In this document: positions 1-11,162 of the stretch, piece by piece
Position numbering within the stretch: position 1 is the first letter of the stretch
Layout of the letters: every line of letters begins with the position of its first letter
Source: Aquarana catesbeiana
Lineage: Eukaryota; Chordata; Amphibia; Anura; Ranidae
DNA: 64,000 nt
Direction: 5' to 3'
Assembly: GCF_042186555.1 (NCBI RefSeq)
Contig: NC_133330.1
Span: forward strand, 344,441,165 to 344,505,164
Notes under the pieces: model-generated
The model's database searches: none
Seen by the model: only the letters and a program-made list of their open reading frames with translations
Told to the model about the DNA's origin: nothing
Position numbers and translations under genes: made by a program

Positions 1-59
1 CAGCATTCTACAACTCAAAATTTTTTTTGATGCCTTTGGCCTCTTCTGTTTCCTCACCG

Positions 60-298
60 GAACCCTGTGCTAAAAATGACTATATCTACAAGTCATGATA
101 TATTCGTGTGGCGATCAGTGGGAAGAATGTCCCTTATACTTGTCATCATTGGGAAGAATCCCCCCCTTACAAATAGTCAAAAAGATGAATGGTGTCAGTG
201 GAAACTTATCTGAGAGGCAGAAATTGCTCTATGCTTATAGGACCCACCCCCCCGGCAACCTCTGGAGGAACAAGATGGAACCCTGGTTGAGAAACCCT
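60..298. mobile_element. hAT-like non-autonomous element fragment (family 2)
   Basis: The stretch holds the phrases GATCAGTGGGAAGAATGTCC and TCATCATTGGGAAGAAT and closes with an end reading GGTTGAGAAACCCTA, the layout of a frog hAT-like MITE whose termini resemble CAGTGTTTCTCAACC in reverse. The same family appears around 24.1-26.7 kb, where its internal repeat has been amplified. Only one end is convincing, so this is a fragment. Family assignment is from recognition, not search. Confidence 0.5.
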
Positions 299-387
299 AG
301 ACTAGACTAAGCAGATTTCAGATTTAATGGGGAAGACGAACTCTGATTGGTTTGCGGTGTCGTTGCTCTTTCCTGTATTTTACCATT

Positions 388-548
388 TTTGATTGTAAGC
401 TCACATGGACAGAGTTCTTCTAACCCTCTTGCCTCGATTTTGTATTTTTTTTTTTTTTTTTGTATTTTTATTGTCAGCCTTTATTTTGTAAAGCACAAAC
501 TATTGACGCCATATGAATCCTGTATAATAATAACGGGCTTATTTATAT
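388..548 (+). mobile_element. LINE/SINE 3' tail, L2-like
   Basis: A short segment runs from TGATTGTAAGCTCACATGG through a T-rich tract to TTTTGTAAAGCACAAACTATTG and ends in TGTATAATAATAA. This is the usual shape of a vertebrate L2-like or tRNA-SINE 3' end (transcript-end module, then an ATA/TAA-rich tail). It is only the tail; no reverse transcriptase is attached. Confidence 0.4.
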
Positions 549-1463
549 AGATTGGTAAAATAAGTGCTTTCCATTTTCTTGGCCAACTATTTTTTTATTT
601 TTTTTTGCATTCTTTATTTATACATTTTCCAGTAAAAAAAGCAAGTGGAGGAAAAAAAAAAGGAATTACAGGGAAGACTGAGGGAATGGGTACATCAGGG
701 AAGGCAAAACCACTCTGTAAAGAACAGAAGGAGTCGAACATTGTACCCTCTACAAAAACACGTCAGAAGACCTTCCACTACGGCAAAGTTCAGGGAACAT
801 CATAGGAAGGGGTGGGAGGCTAGACATATGACTGGTTCCGATTTAAGTATTTCCAGAATGAAAAGTCTGGGCATCAGGGGTTCCAGGAGCTCATTTCAAG
901 GAGAGATGATTCCAAGATTTTATTGGGAACCTCTTCGTAGGTTTTCTAGAAGGCCCCACCACGCCCCAAGTAGGCGTCTGGATGCAACGAGCGGATGCAA
1001 AGAAAGGGTGGGAAGAGAGAGAGAGAATAAGAAAAAGAGTAGGAGGGAGAAGGGGTGCCACCAGCGGGAGCACATAGTGACAATGTTGTGAAGGAGTGTT
1101 TAATCTGACCCCGGCTGGCGTAGACCTACGGTCCACGCCGACACGGCTGTGATATCAGTCTGGTTATTCAGTTAGTAAACGTTAAAAGTCATCCGTACAG
1201 GAGAACTCTTCCCAGTAGAACCTTGTATTTTTATTGTGTATATTTTATTGCTCGTGAGACTTTCCTTCACCCTAATAACCTTCACCCTCCTTCTCCATTG
1301 TTGGACCATCGGTGGGTTGTGGGACTTCCACAATGCTGGAATACATGACCGTGCTGCCTTCCTCAGGTGGTGCAATATTGATTTTTTTATTTTTATTATT
1401 CAGTTTTTTTCAGAATAAAGTTGAATTTCACCCATTTTTTAAACAATTTCAGAAAATTTAGGC
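549..1463. other. No recognised feature
   Basis: Mixed A- and T-rich runs followed by a purine-rich stretch around 1,000-1,070. Short open frames exist in several phases but have no recognisable domain, splice context or codon signature. I see no gene or repeat here that I can name. Confidence 0.5.
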
Positions 1464-1568
1464 CAGGACCAAAATACACAAATAAAAAATTAATCAACGC
1501 GAAGTGGTATACAACAAGAACAGCAGCTGAACACTAGGGCCAAAATTCAAATCCCTCAATAAACATCA

Positions 1569-1823
1569 ACAAACAGACAGTGCAGCGCTTAATAGATAAA
1601 AATGAGGTAGAACACAATACAATCCACCACAGTGTGTAGACAAAACAGCCCATAAAATCAGGTCCAAATAGATCTTCAAGGTAGAAAGGACTGCATATTT
1701 GCAAAAGGTGATTCCAGGAGCCCACCACCATGGAAACAAATGGCCTCTCACCTGATGTTGTGGACCCTTTAATTATAGAGGGTCAGAAAACGCCTTTAGC
1801 ATATAATCAAAAAGTATGCAGCT
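1569..1823 (+). repeat. Left arm of 255-bp long inverted repeat
   Basis: Reverse-complementary to 2105-2359 over the full 255 bp, with only a couple of differences seen by eye (one in the CCATGG/CCGTGG segment, one near GCCCATAAAATC). Such near identity means either a very recent inversion-type insertion or ongoing gene conversion. The short open frames in the two arms are mirror images of each other and are not genes. Confidence 0.9.
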
Positions 1824-2104
1824 TAAATGAATCGTCATCTAGGACCCAGTACAGGACACTCCGATAGGGACATATAAGAAATAAAAGTGGCGAAAAATAG
1901 TGCTCTCCATATGCAATAAACTTTATTTCAGTGTAGAAAATCATAAAAAACACTCACAAAAGAAGTGCTTGGTAAAGGCAGACAAGCAGTGATAACGATC
2001 TCCTGTTCCTCCGAACAGCAGAGCAGATGCGCAGTGGCCGTGGGTGACGTCACGCCGCTACCTCGTTCTGGACGCGTTGCGTCCCAGTGGGCGGGGACTT
2101 CATC

Positions 2105-2359
2105 AGCTGCATACTTTTTGATTATATGCTAAAGGCGTTTTCTGACCCTCTATAATTAAAGGGTCCACAACATCAGGTGAGAGGCCATTTGTTTCCGTGG
2201 TGGTGGGCTCCTGGAATCACCTTTTGCAAATATGCAGTCCTTTCTACCTTGAAGATCTATTTGGACCTGATTTTATGGACTGTTTTGTCTACACACTGTG
2301 GTGGATTGTATTGTGTTCTACCTCATTTTTATCTATTAAGCGCTGCACTGTCTGTTTGT
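2105..2359 (-). repeat. Right arm of 255-bp long inverted repeat
   Basis: Partner of 1569-1823, separated by a loop of about 281 bp. The arm stops directly against the 15-nt target duplication on its outer side. The loop includes AATAAACTTTATT and a GC-rich end with TGACGTCA. Confidence 0.9.
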
Positions 2360-2374
2360 CAGGACCAAAATACA

Positions 2375-3394
2375 AACAGTGGTGGGAATTAGTGTGCGGT
2401 CTTCAGATTGGCCGTGTTATGTTCACTGCAGATGGAATATGGTGGAAAATGAGCTCAGAGATCCTCTAGCAGCGAAACTGGTGGAACCGTCATCTCCCAT
2501 GGAAAACGTGATAACAATGGTGACATTTAACATACCAACTGTGAACGTATGCCAACTATTACCCGGTTTGGGGGGGGGCGGTAGGCGGTCAGTATTTGTA
2601 CACATACGTGTCAGGGTTGGCGGTCATTAATGGCGGTACATCTCCTGTACATGTAGATCGGGCCCTCAAGGATTGTTGTGTTTAATGGAGTGGAAAGCTC
2701 CCATTGCCGTCATTAGTGGAGGTTAATTAGAAGTTGTATCCGGAGAGCTTTGCAATTAGAAATGGAAACATTCTGCAACATGTTCTGAGGACTGACGGGG
2801 TCCCTATAGGTGATGAGATGGCTCTGCTCCCCCTTCACCAACCCGCCAATATTGGTGACATGATGATGTCAGATGTGGCACCATTCGGATGGCATTCAGG
2901 CAAAGGGCAGTAGCTTGTAGCAGCCAATCAGAACTGATCTTCTATTCACCTGAGGACAGCAAACTGCCCTTTTATGCTCATTTATATTGTATTTGTCACT
3001 ATAAGCATGCTGTAATTCTGGCTATATGTAAAAACAACCCTTCAGCGCCAGATTTTGGTGACATCAAGTGGGGGGGCTTTCACAAAGATTTCATCTCACC
3101 TCAGGACACACAGACGTTCCATTCTTTCCCCAACCTGTCCTAGACGTAAAAAAGCTTTCACTGGAGTTCTGGTTTAAGGGATATAAGGGATATTAAATAT
3201 ATACATAGCTCAGTAAAAATGTGTATTGTAGTTCTGGTCTTCCAGTACTCTCTCCGTCTATCCATCCATCCATCCATGCATATGTCTTCTTTTTAGCTGA
3301 GAATTCCTGTTGAAGGATGTATAGCAGTAGCTGTGGGAGATGGTGCAGGTAGTATTTTTCAGATGCGATCAGTGATCCCGCTAGTGATGACTGC
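2375..3394. other. No recognised feature
   Basis: Mostly unique-looking DNA with a G-run at 2570-2580 and a short (ATCC)n tract near 3257-3278. Small open frames have no supporting context. I see nothing that I can name. Confidence 0.5.
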
Positions 3395-5000
3395 TGCCTG
3401 TGACTCTCTCTTCTGCATTCTTTGAGCCCCCCCCCCTTTTACTTTTTTTTCCCCCTCTTACCTTGTCTGCTGAGTTGCCTTCCAAAAACAAACTCACACA
3501 CTCATCAAATCCAGCATTGTCTGGTGTAGACCACTGCTCCGCCACGGCATGCCGGGATCCGCAAATGTCCAATGATTCTAGCATTGTCTGGTGTAGGCAA
3601 CCTCTCCGTTGCAACATGCCGAGTTCAATGCTGCCATCTTCTCTTCTGACTTCTTCAGGGACCTGGCTGTCTCTCCCGGGTTCTTTAAACCATCCTTTTA
3701 CCCCCCCACTATTACCTTGTCCGCTGGGTTCTCCTCCAAAAAAAATACTCAAATGTCCAATGAATCTAGCATTGTCTGTTGTAGGCAACCTCTCCGTTGC
3801 ACCATGCCGAGTCCCATGCTGTCATTCTCTCTTCGGATGTCTTCAGGAACCTTGGCTGTCTTTCCTGGATTCTTTAAACCACCCTTTTACTCCCCCTCCA
3901 TTACCTTGTCCACTGGGTTGTCCTCCAAAAACATACTCAAATGTCCAGTGAATCCAGCATTGTCTGGTGTAGGCCACCTCTCCGTCGCACCATGCCAAAA
4001 CCCATGCTGCCATCTTCTCTTCTGACATTATCAGGGACCTGGTTGTCCCTTCTGGGCTCTTTGAGCCATTCCTTTACTTTTTTTTCCCCTCTTACCTTAT
4101 CTGCTGGGTTATCCTCCAAAAACATACTCGCATGCCCAACGAATCCAGCATTGTCTGGTGTAGGCCACTGTTTAATCGCACCATGCTGGGTCCCGTGCCA
4201 CCATCTTCTCTTCTGACATCATCGGTGACCTTGCTGTCTTTCCTGCGTTGTTTAAACCCTCCTTTACTTTTTTTCCCCCCCTCTTACTCTGTTCACTGGG
4301 TTGTCTAACAAATACATACTCACATGCCCAGTGAATCTAGTATTATCTGACGTAGGCCGTTCCATCATAGCATGTGAGGTCTTCAGTCTTTTTATGTGAC
4401 ATTATTAGGGACCTGGCTGTCTCTCCCCAGATCTTTGAGCCACCCCTTTACTTTTGTTTTTCCTCTCTTACCTTGTCCGTTGAGTTGTCCTCCAAAAACA
4501 TGCTCATGCCCAGAAAAATCAAGCATTGTTTGGTGTAGTCCACCGCTCCGTCACAGCATGCTCCGGGTGCCAGGCTGTCATATTCTCTTCTGACTGTCTG
4601 TTCAGGGTTTATTGAACCACCCCTTTGCTTAATTTTTTTTTTATCTCTTACAGTCTCTGCTGGGTTGTCCTCCAAAAACTTACTCGCATGCCCGGTGGGT
4701 CTAGCATTGTCTGGTTTAGGCCACCTCTCCGTCGCACCATGCCGAGTCCCATGCTGCCATCTTCTCTTTTGATGTTATCAGGGAGCTGGCTGTCTCTTCT
4801 GGGTTCTTTGAGCCACCCTTTTACCCCCCCCCTTTACCTTGTCCACTTGGTTGTCCTCCACAAACATACTTTCAAGCCCAGGAAATTCAGCGGTTGTCTG
4901 GTATAGGCCACCTCATTGTCACAGTATGCCAGGTCCTACGCTGCCATCTTCTCTTTTGATGTCATCAGGTAGATGGCTGTCTCCTCTGGGTTCTTTGAGC
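3395..5000. repeat. ~188-bp satellite array, about 8.5 units
   Basis: The phrase AGCATTGTCTGGTGTAGG or a close variant recurs at about 3513, 3580, 3766, 3957, 4147, 4337, 4521, 4703 and 4891, giving a period of 182-191 bp after a short first unit. Each unit also holds CTGCCATCTTCTCTTCTGAC, a T-rich run and CTTACCTTGTCCRCTGGGTT. Units differ by roughly 10-20 percent, so the array is older than the others in this window. Open frames of up to 183 codons run through it because of the periodicity only. Confidence 0.92.
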
Positions 5001-5354
5001 TGGCAACTTGATGGTGATCAGCAGCAAATGCGCAGCATGGCGGAGATTGACCTGAGGTCTCCTTGGATATATGATGTCAGTATCCCAGATGGCTTTGATC
5101 AGGGATAATATCCTGTCATTCTTGCTTAGGCAGGCAGGCCAGAAGTGTGGGGCTGGAACTTTGCAAAATTAAGAAAAATGATAAAAAAATATAACATCGG
5201 ATTGTGTAATGGAAGGGAGGAGGAAAATGATGCAAGGCCATTAAGATGAGTGAAGGTCTTTTAATGCAATAGTAAAATGATGGACAGGTTGCAGGGTCAC
5301 TATTGCCCCCCATAGTATCTGTTCCTGAATGAAACCTAAATTTTATATAAAAAA

Positions 5355-5930
5355 CCAGATTTGCACCCTGGGGTCCTTTTTCTGGTCCTTTAGCTCTTTG
5401 TCTGCCTTGTTTTGACTCATATTTTTCTTTTTTTCCCCGTTTTGTAGTAGTGGAGGCAGAAACATGTGAAGCTTAGTGTAAAATTAAAGAGAAAAGTAGA
5501 GAAATAAATATAAAAAAAAATGAGAAATGGTAAAAGAAGTCCTTGACATTGACGATAAATGCCCATCACGGGGTGGTGGGAAATATCTGTACAAAAAAAT
5601 ATTGTGAAAATTTCTTGTAACTAGCTACAAAATTGACTTCTCCAGATTTGCGCCATGGGGCCCCGTCTCTGGTTCTTTTAGCTCTTTGTTTGCCTTTTTC
5701 TGACTCATATTTGCCTATTTTTCCCCTCTATTTGTAGTAGTGGGGCAGAAACGTGTGAAGCTTAGTGTAAAATATTGGAGAAAATTAGACAAATATATTA
5801 AAAAAAAAAAAGGAAAATGTGAAAGATGTCCTTGACATTGACGATAACAGACCATCAGATTGTGGTGGGAACTGAAAATTTTGGTAAAATTGTTTTTAAA
5901 AATTTCTTGTAACTAGCTACAAAATTGATC
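5355..5930. repeat. 287-bp direct tandem duplication
   Basis: Segment 5355-5641 is repeated as 5642-5930: both begin CCAGATTTGC, share TTTAGCTCTTTGT, GTAGTAGTGG, GTGTGAAGCTTAGTGTAAA and the ending AACTAGCTACAAAATTGA. Divergence is moderate, with indels in the A- and T-runs. No coding signal. Confidence 0.88.
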
Positions 5931-7575
5931 TCTCTGACTAATCCTTATCAGAAGTTGAATACGAGGTGAAGAATAGCCCAGAGCACCTCATGAATGGTCA
6001 GAACTGATATTTGCCATGAAGAAGGTCGGTCGTAGAATGGGGCCCCTCGTTCGCGGGCGGGTTTATTGTTTTGTGCGGATTGCGGCCGCCCGGAGATGCA
6101 GTCGGTCTCTCATGCAGAAATTCATCCTAAATTATTTTTGTCTTCTCTTGTGTTTTCTCTTCTTCCCATTCTCGGCTATTATCCACGTCTCGTGTATAAA
6201 GAGAAGAAAATGACGGGGGGAATTACGGCAATCGTGGGAAATAAATACCCGACCATTGTTGCAGCAAATGAGCTAAAGACCGGCAATTTTGTGTTTGGCA
6301 AACAGTCTGCAGACAGTCAGTAAAACGCTGGTATATAAATAGGGCGGAATGTGGCGGCTATCAGTATGGAAGGCGCGCACACTTGTAGCAGCCGCTCGAT
6401 TCATCCATAAGCCCCGCTTTAGCGCCAGTTTGTGATGCGGCTGACAGTGCATGGAGCAAGCTGATTATACACAATCCCATTTTAGCAATGTAATTTCACA
6501 GGGCGATCAGTGTTTGAATGTAATGGCAGCCTGTTCTGGATGTCACAATATTAGAGGGGCTAATGGAAAAGCTCCCTGATAGGCGGGAGGGGAGGGGGGG
6601 GCGGGCGGCGGAGGGAGGCGAGGGGAGCGCGGGAAGGAACCAAATTGCTGCTCATGCCACAGATGGCTGGGCACTGAGCTAATGGGGCAGGAGGAAGGCC
6701 TTTTCCCAGAAGCCCCGGGGCACCTGCTACCCTACAGTATCAAAATTAAACCCTCCCCACCCTTTGCCGGGGGGGGGGGTGGGGGTGTTGTTTGGCCCTC
6801 CAGAATCAGGAAACAGAAGCTGAGGGGTTTATTGTAGAAGCATTGCTTGTGTATTCCGTGCAATTAAAGAGTTACTCCAGATGTTCTGCATCTCGCTGGG
6901 GGTAAAATTACAAGTCACATTATCTCTGTAAATTCTCTCTATTACCCGGCTTGTCTTTTATGCCTGTACAGGCTCGTGGGGTATCCATTGCATCCAATGG
7001 GAGCATTCCACATTTTTTCTTCTTGTTTGGGTGGGAAACTGTATACACGGAGGGGGGACTGTGTCTGCAGATTAAATTCTGAACTCAAGGTGGTTGTATA
7101 TATACATTAAAAATGTTAAATGCAATTAATGTAAGTACCCGGATTTGACTTGGTGTCATGGTCTTGCAGATATCTGCACAATAGAGAGAGGGGGGCGTCC
7201 CAAGGGACCAGTCTTGTGTGCTGCTTGCTGATAAGAGGAGAGAGCAGAGTGCTGACCTCATCAGTCTGTTGCTGCTCCTTCACAGACTGGGCATGGGGAG
7301 GTGACCAGGTTGCATTTCATAACTGCAGTAGAGAAGAGTCAGGTCACCGGACTGGCTGCGCTGTGTGGCAGAGCTGTGTAAACCTCAGCACCTCATGGAC
7401 AAAACTTCAAATCCATTGCCAGGTCCCAACATTTGTATCTCAGCTGTGGATTTCAGATTTAACCTGAAGTGATTCTTTAGAACCTAGTTGTGTTCCACGA
7501 CAGGGTGCAGAGATAAATGTATACATGTCAGGGGGCCTGTAAAATATATAGGCTGGGCCAAGGAGTAGGCAGAAG
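5931..7575. other. Unique DNA, candidate regulatory sequence around 6.4-6.6 kb
   Basis: No repeat is recognised. 6,405-6,560 is balanced in composition and lacks simple repeats, the look of conserved non-coding DNA in vertebrate introns, but one sequence cannot prove conservation. 6,584-6,630 is a G-rich strand with several runs of three or more G, and 6,768-6,790 is another G-run; both could form quadruplexes. Confidence 0.35.
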
Positions 7576-9640
7576 AGGCGGATGCCTTGGGTGCTTTATT
7601 AGAAAGGGGACCCGCAACCTAGGCTGCCGAAGTAGTTCACCTCTCAAGGGGGAGGTGGCACACTTTGGTGTTTTTTTTTTTTTGGTGGGTGTGTCATTAA
7701 AAGGGGGACCCACAACCTTGGCTGCCAAAGTAGTTCACTGCTTAAGGGGGAGAGGGCGCACTTTGGCTTTTTTTTTTTTTTGGCCATGGGCACTTTATTA
7801 GAAATGGGCCTGCAAGCTTGGCTGTCAAAGTAGTTCACCTCTCAAGGGGAAGGGGGTGCACTTTGGCCTCATTAAATGAGGGACCTGCAACCTAGGCTGC
7901 CCAAGTAGTTCACTTCCCCAGGCGGAAGGGGGCGCACTTTGGCCTTTTTGCTTTTTAGTGCTTCATTAGAAGGGGGAACCGCAACCTAGGCTACCGAAGT
8001 GTTTCATCACTCGAGGGGAACGGGGCGCACTTTGGCGTCCTTAGATGAGGGACATGCAACCTAGTTGAAATAGTACACCTCTCAAGGGGGAGCACTTTTT
8101 TTTTTGCCTTGGGCGTGTCATTAGAAGGGGGACCTGCAACCTCGGCTGCCAAGGTAACTCACTGCTTATGGAGGATGGGCACGCTTTGTCTTTTTTGTCA
8201 TGGGCGCTTCATTAGAAAGGGGAACCTGCAAACTTGACTGCCAAAGTAGTTCACTGCTCGAGGAGGAGGGGCGCACTTTGGCTTTTTTGCCTTGGGCGCT
8301 TCATTAAAAAGGGGGCCTGCAACCTTGGCTGGCAAAGTAGCTCACCGCTTAAGAAGGAGGGGCACACTTTGTCTTTTTTGCCTTGAGCGTTCCATTAGAA
8401 GGGGAACTTGCAACCTTGGCTGCCAAAGTTGTTAACCTCTCAAAGGGGAGAGGGCACACTCTGGTTTCATTAGATGAAGGATCTACAATCTAGTCTGCCA
8501 AAGTAGTTCACTTCTCATGGAGGAGAGGATGCACTTTGGCACTTTTGCCTTGGGTGCTCCATTAGACGTAAGGACCTGCAACCTTGGCTGCCAAAGTAGT
8601 TCACCTCGCAAGGGGAAGAGGGCATACTTTGGCTTCATTAGATGAGGGACTTGCAACCTAGTCTTGCAAAGTAGTCGACCTCTTAAGGGGGAGAGGGTGC
8701 ACTTTGGCTTTTTTACCTTGGGCGCTCCATTAGATGGGAACCCGCAACCTTCGCTGTTAAATTAGTTCACCTCTCAAGGGGGAGAGGGCACACTTTGGCT
8801 TTTTTTTACCTTGGGCGCTTCTTTAGAAGTGGTACCTGCAACCTTGGCTGCTAAAGTAGTTCACCTCTCAAGGGGAAGGGGGCGCACTTTAACTTTGTTG
8901 CCTTGGGAGCTTCTTTATAAGTGGGACCTGCAACCTTGGCTGCCAAAGTAATTCACCTCTCAAGGGGGAGAGGGTGCACTTTGGCTTTGTTGCCTTGGGC
9001 ACATCATTAGAAGGGGGACCCACAACCTTGACTGCCATAGTGGTTCACTCCTCAAGGGGGAGAGGGTGCACTTTGGCTTTTTGTGCCCTGGGTGCTTCAT
9101 TAGAAGGGGTACCCGCAACCTAGGCTGCTGAAATAGTTCACCACTCAAGGGGAAGGGGGCGCACTTTGGCTTCATTGGATGAAGGACCCGCAACCTTGGC
9201 TGCCAAAGTAGTTCACCTCTCAAGGGTGAGGGGGCACACTTTGGCTGTTTTGCCTTGGGCGCTTCATTAGAAGGGGGTCCGCAATCCTGGCTGCCAAAGT
9301 AGTTCACCGCTCAAGGGCGAGAGGGCACACTTTGGCTTCATTGGATGAAGGACCCACAACCTTGGCTGCCAAAGTAGTTCACCTCTCAAGGGCAAGAGGG
9401 CGCATTTTGGCTTCATTGGATGAAGGACCCACAACCTTGGCGGCTGAAGTAGTTCACCTCTCAAGGGGAGAGGGCACACTTTTGCTCCATTAGATGAGGG
9501 ACCTTCAACCTAGTTTGGCAAAGTAGTTCACCTCTCAAGGTGGAGAGGGCGCTTCATTAGAAGGGGGGGCTGCAACCTTGGCTGTCAAAGTAGCTCACTG
9601 CTCAAGGGACTCACTTTGTCCTTTTTGCATTGGGGGGGTC
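7576..9640. repeat. Satellite array with two unit types (~75 and ~92 bp)
   Basis: Each unit carries GCAACCTTGGCTGCCAAAG, TAGTTCACCTCTCAAGGGG and GGGCGCACTTTGG. Long units add TTTTTTGCCTTGGGCGCTTC before CATTAGAAGGGG; short units go directly to TTCATTAGATGAGGGACC. The two types are interspersed over about 2.06 kb, roughly 23 units in all. Open frames on both strands (for example 8960-9307 minus) are products of the period. Confidence 0.95.
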
Positions 9641-11160
9641 AGAGGATCTTGCCCCATCACTTCATGTACCAATGGGCATGTGAGCTAAGTACACCTCCAT
9701 GAGAGGACAGACCTCGGGGCATTGTTGTGGCACATCGTACATGCAGTTTGCGGCTCGTGAAGTTCCCTTTATAGAAAGTTCTGTGCGGCTGTACCCGCGG
9801 GAGGGGAAGAAGAAGAGGAGGAGGAGGGGGGCGGCGCGTGTGCACAAAAAGAGCAAATAACTCCGGTGTGTCAAGATTGCGCTATCCCAACCGGCTTTAT
9901 CCGGGAATATTAAACCGTATTGCATGACATGCGACGGCAGCCTGAATAGATGCGCCAATTCATCTTCCACTCAGGCTTTGACAAGCTAGACTGCCCTTGT
10001 TGAAAGGCATCCGTCAAATGCAGCCCTTCTCTTCTCTTCTGCCCCTCTATCTTCCCGCTAAGCTTCCCGGACAAGGAAAAAAATAAATAAATCAAAACCG
10101 TGAAAAGCTACAAAATAAGCACCAAAATAATTTAAAGCAAGAAAAAAAAACTAAAATCCTGAATATTTCTTTAAGTAGCCGACCCCCTCCCCCCCCCCCC
10201 CCCCCGGCCTCGCCGTACAAAAGAAAATTGATAAGAGGGCGAGTGTATTAAGAAAATGTTTAGATAACATTGAGAATATCAGAATAGCTGAAAGCGGGAG
10301 GGGATGAATAAAATAAAGCAGGCGGAATAAGCCAGCTAAAGTGACGCGCGGATCGCCTAATACGGCCGTTTAATATTTGATGTGCCGGGATAAAGAGGAT
10401 CACCTTCGAATCGAATGGACTGTCACTCCGAGAATCTATTACTGGAATTCCGCCGTGATTTGACGGAGGGGGAGCCGAGTGTTATTCTTCAGCGGCCCAT
10501 GGCAATCTCCCCCCCCCCTCGCCTCCTCCGATATGTCTCTCTGTGCATGGCTACACACACATTATACCTGCCCCCCCCCCCCCGATACTGCCGCGCCTGA
10601 TGGAGGAACGCCGCTCATGCCATTATTCGCCAATCTAAATGGGATTGGGGCCTTTTCACTGGTGCCTTCTCCTCCTCGCCTCTTTGTGGCTTCTCTCCAA
10701 ACATCTTTTGTTGTTGTTTTCCGACACGTTGTATTTCTGAGCAGGACACGGGGGGCAGGTTGTGTCATGGGGGGGGGGGGTGGAAACCCAAACTGGATGG
10801 CGCTCAAATCCCTCTGCCATAAACAATTGCCGTGTTTATAATTATATATCGTTTTACCTTTTTAAAAAAATGTCATCCCTTTAAAAACTCACTGTTGCAG
10901 CCTCTTTCCGTCTTACATGCATTTCTCAGCACGGTGACAACAGGTGACCATGCCTGTGTCATGTGTTATGACACGACCAATCAAAGTCTCCCAATTGAAA
11001 TCTTCCTTTGGAAGCTCATGCAACAGGGTGACAACACAGGAGCCCAATTTGGAGATGGAGACAGAGCGTTGTGACACTGTAACAGGAAGTGACCTTCATG
11101 GCGGGATCACTGGGGATTGTTTAATTGAAAGCTGCAGATTTACAAATAATGTTAATGCTT
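9641..11160. other. Unique DNA with homopolymer C tracts
   Basis: No mobile element recognised. Poly-C or C-rich runs sit at 10,184-10,206, 10,510-10,520 and 10,570-10,583 and a G-run at 10,770-10,780. The segment 10,220-10,400 (AT-rich, mixed, with TAATATTTGAT and similar homeodomain-type words) could be regulatory, without proof. Small open frames here have no domain. Confidence 0.35.
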
Positions 11161-11162
11161 TT

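Larger units (their letters stand above)
1464..2374. mobile_element. Retroelement insertion with 15-bp target duplication
   Basis: The 15-nt word CAGGACCAAAATACA occurs at 1464-1478 and again exactly at 2360-2374, bracketing about 880 bp. The bracketed DNA consists of two inverted arms (1569-1823 and 2105-2359), a unique loop and a left-hand extra stretch 1479-1568. A 15-bp duplication is typical of target-primed retrotransposition, and inverted partial copies are a known habit of Penelope-like elements. A CTGATGAA-stem-loop motif on the minus strand (2069-2108) at the loop/arm junction fits that idea. No protein domain is present, so the class is inferred. Confidence 0.55.

Noticed and set aside
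1534..2469. Mirror-image open frames of 60-90 codons in the inverted arms
   Set aside because: They are the same sequence read on opposite strands; no domain recognised.
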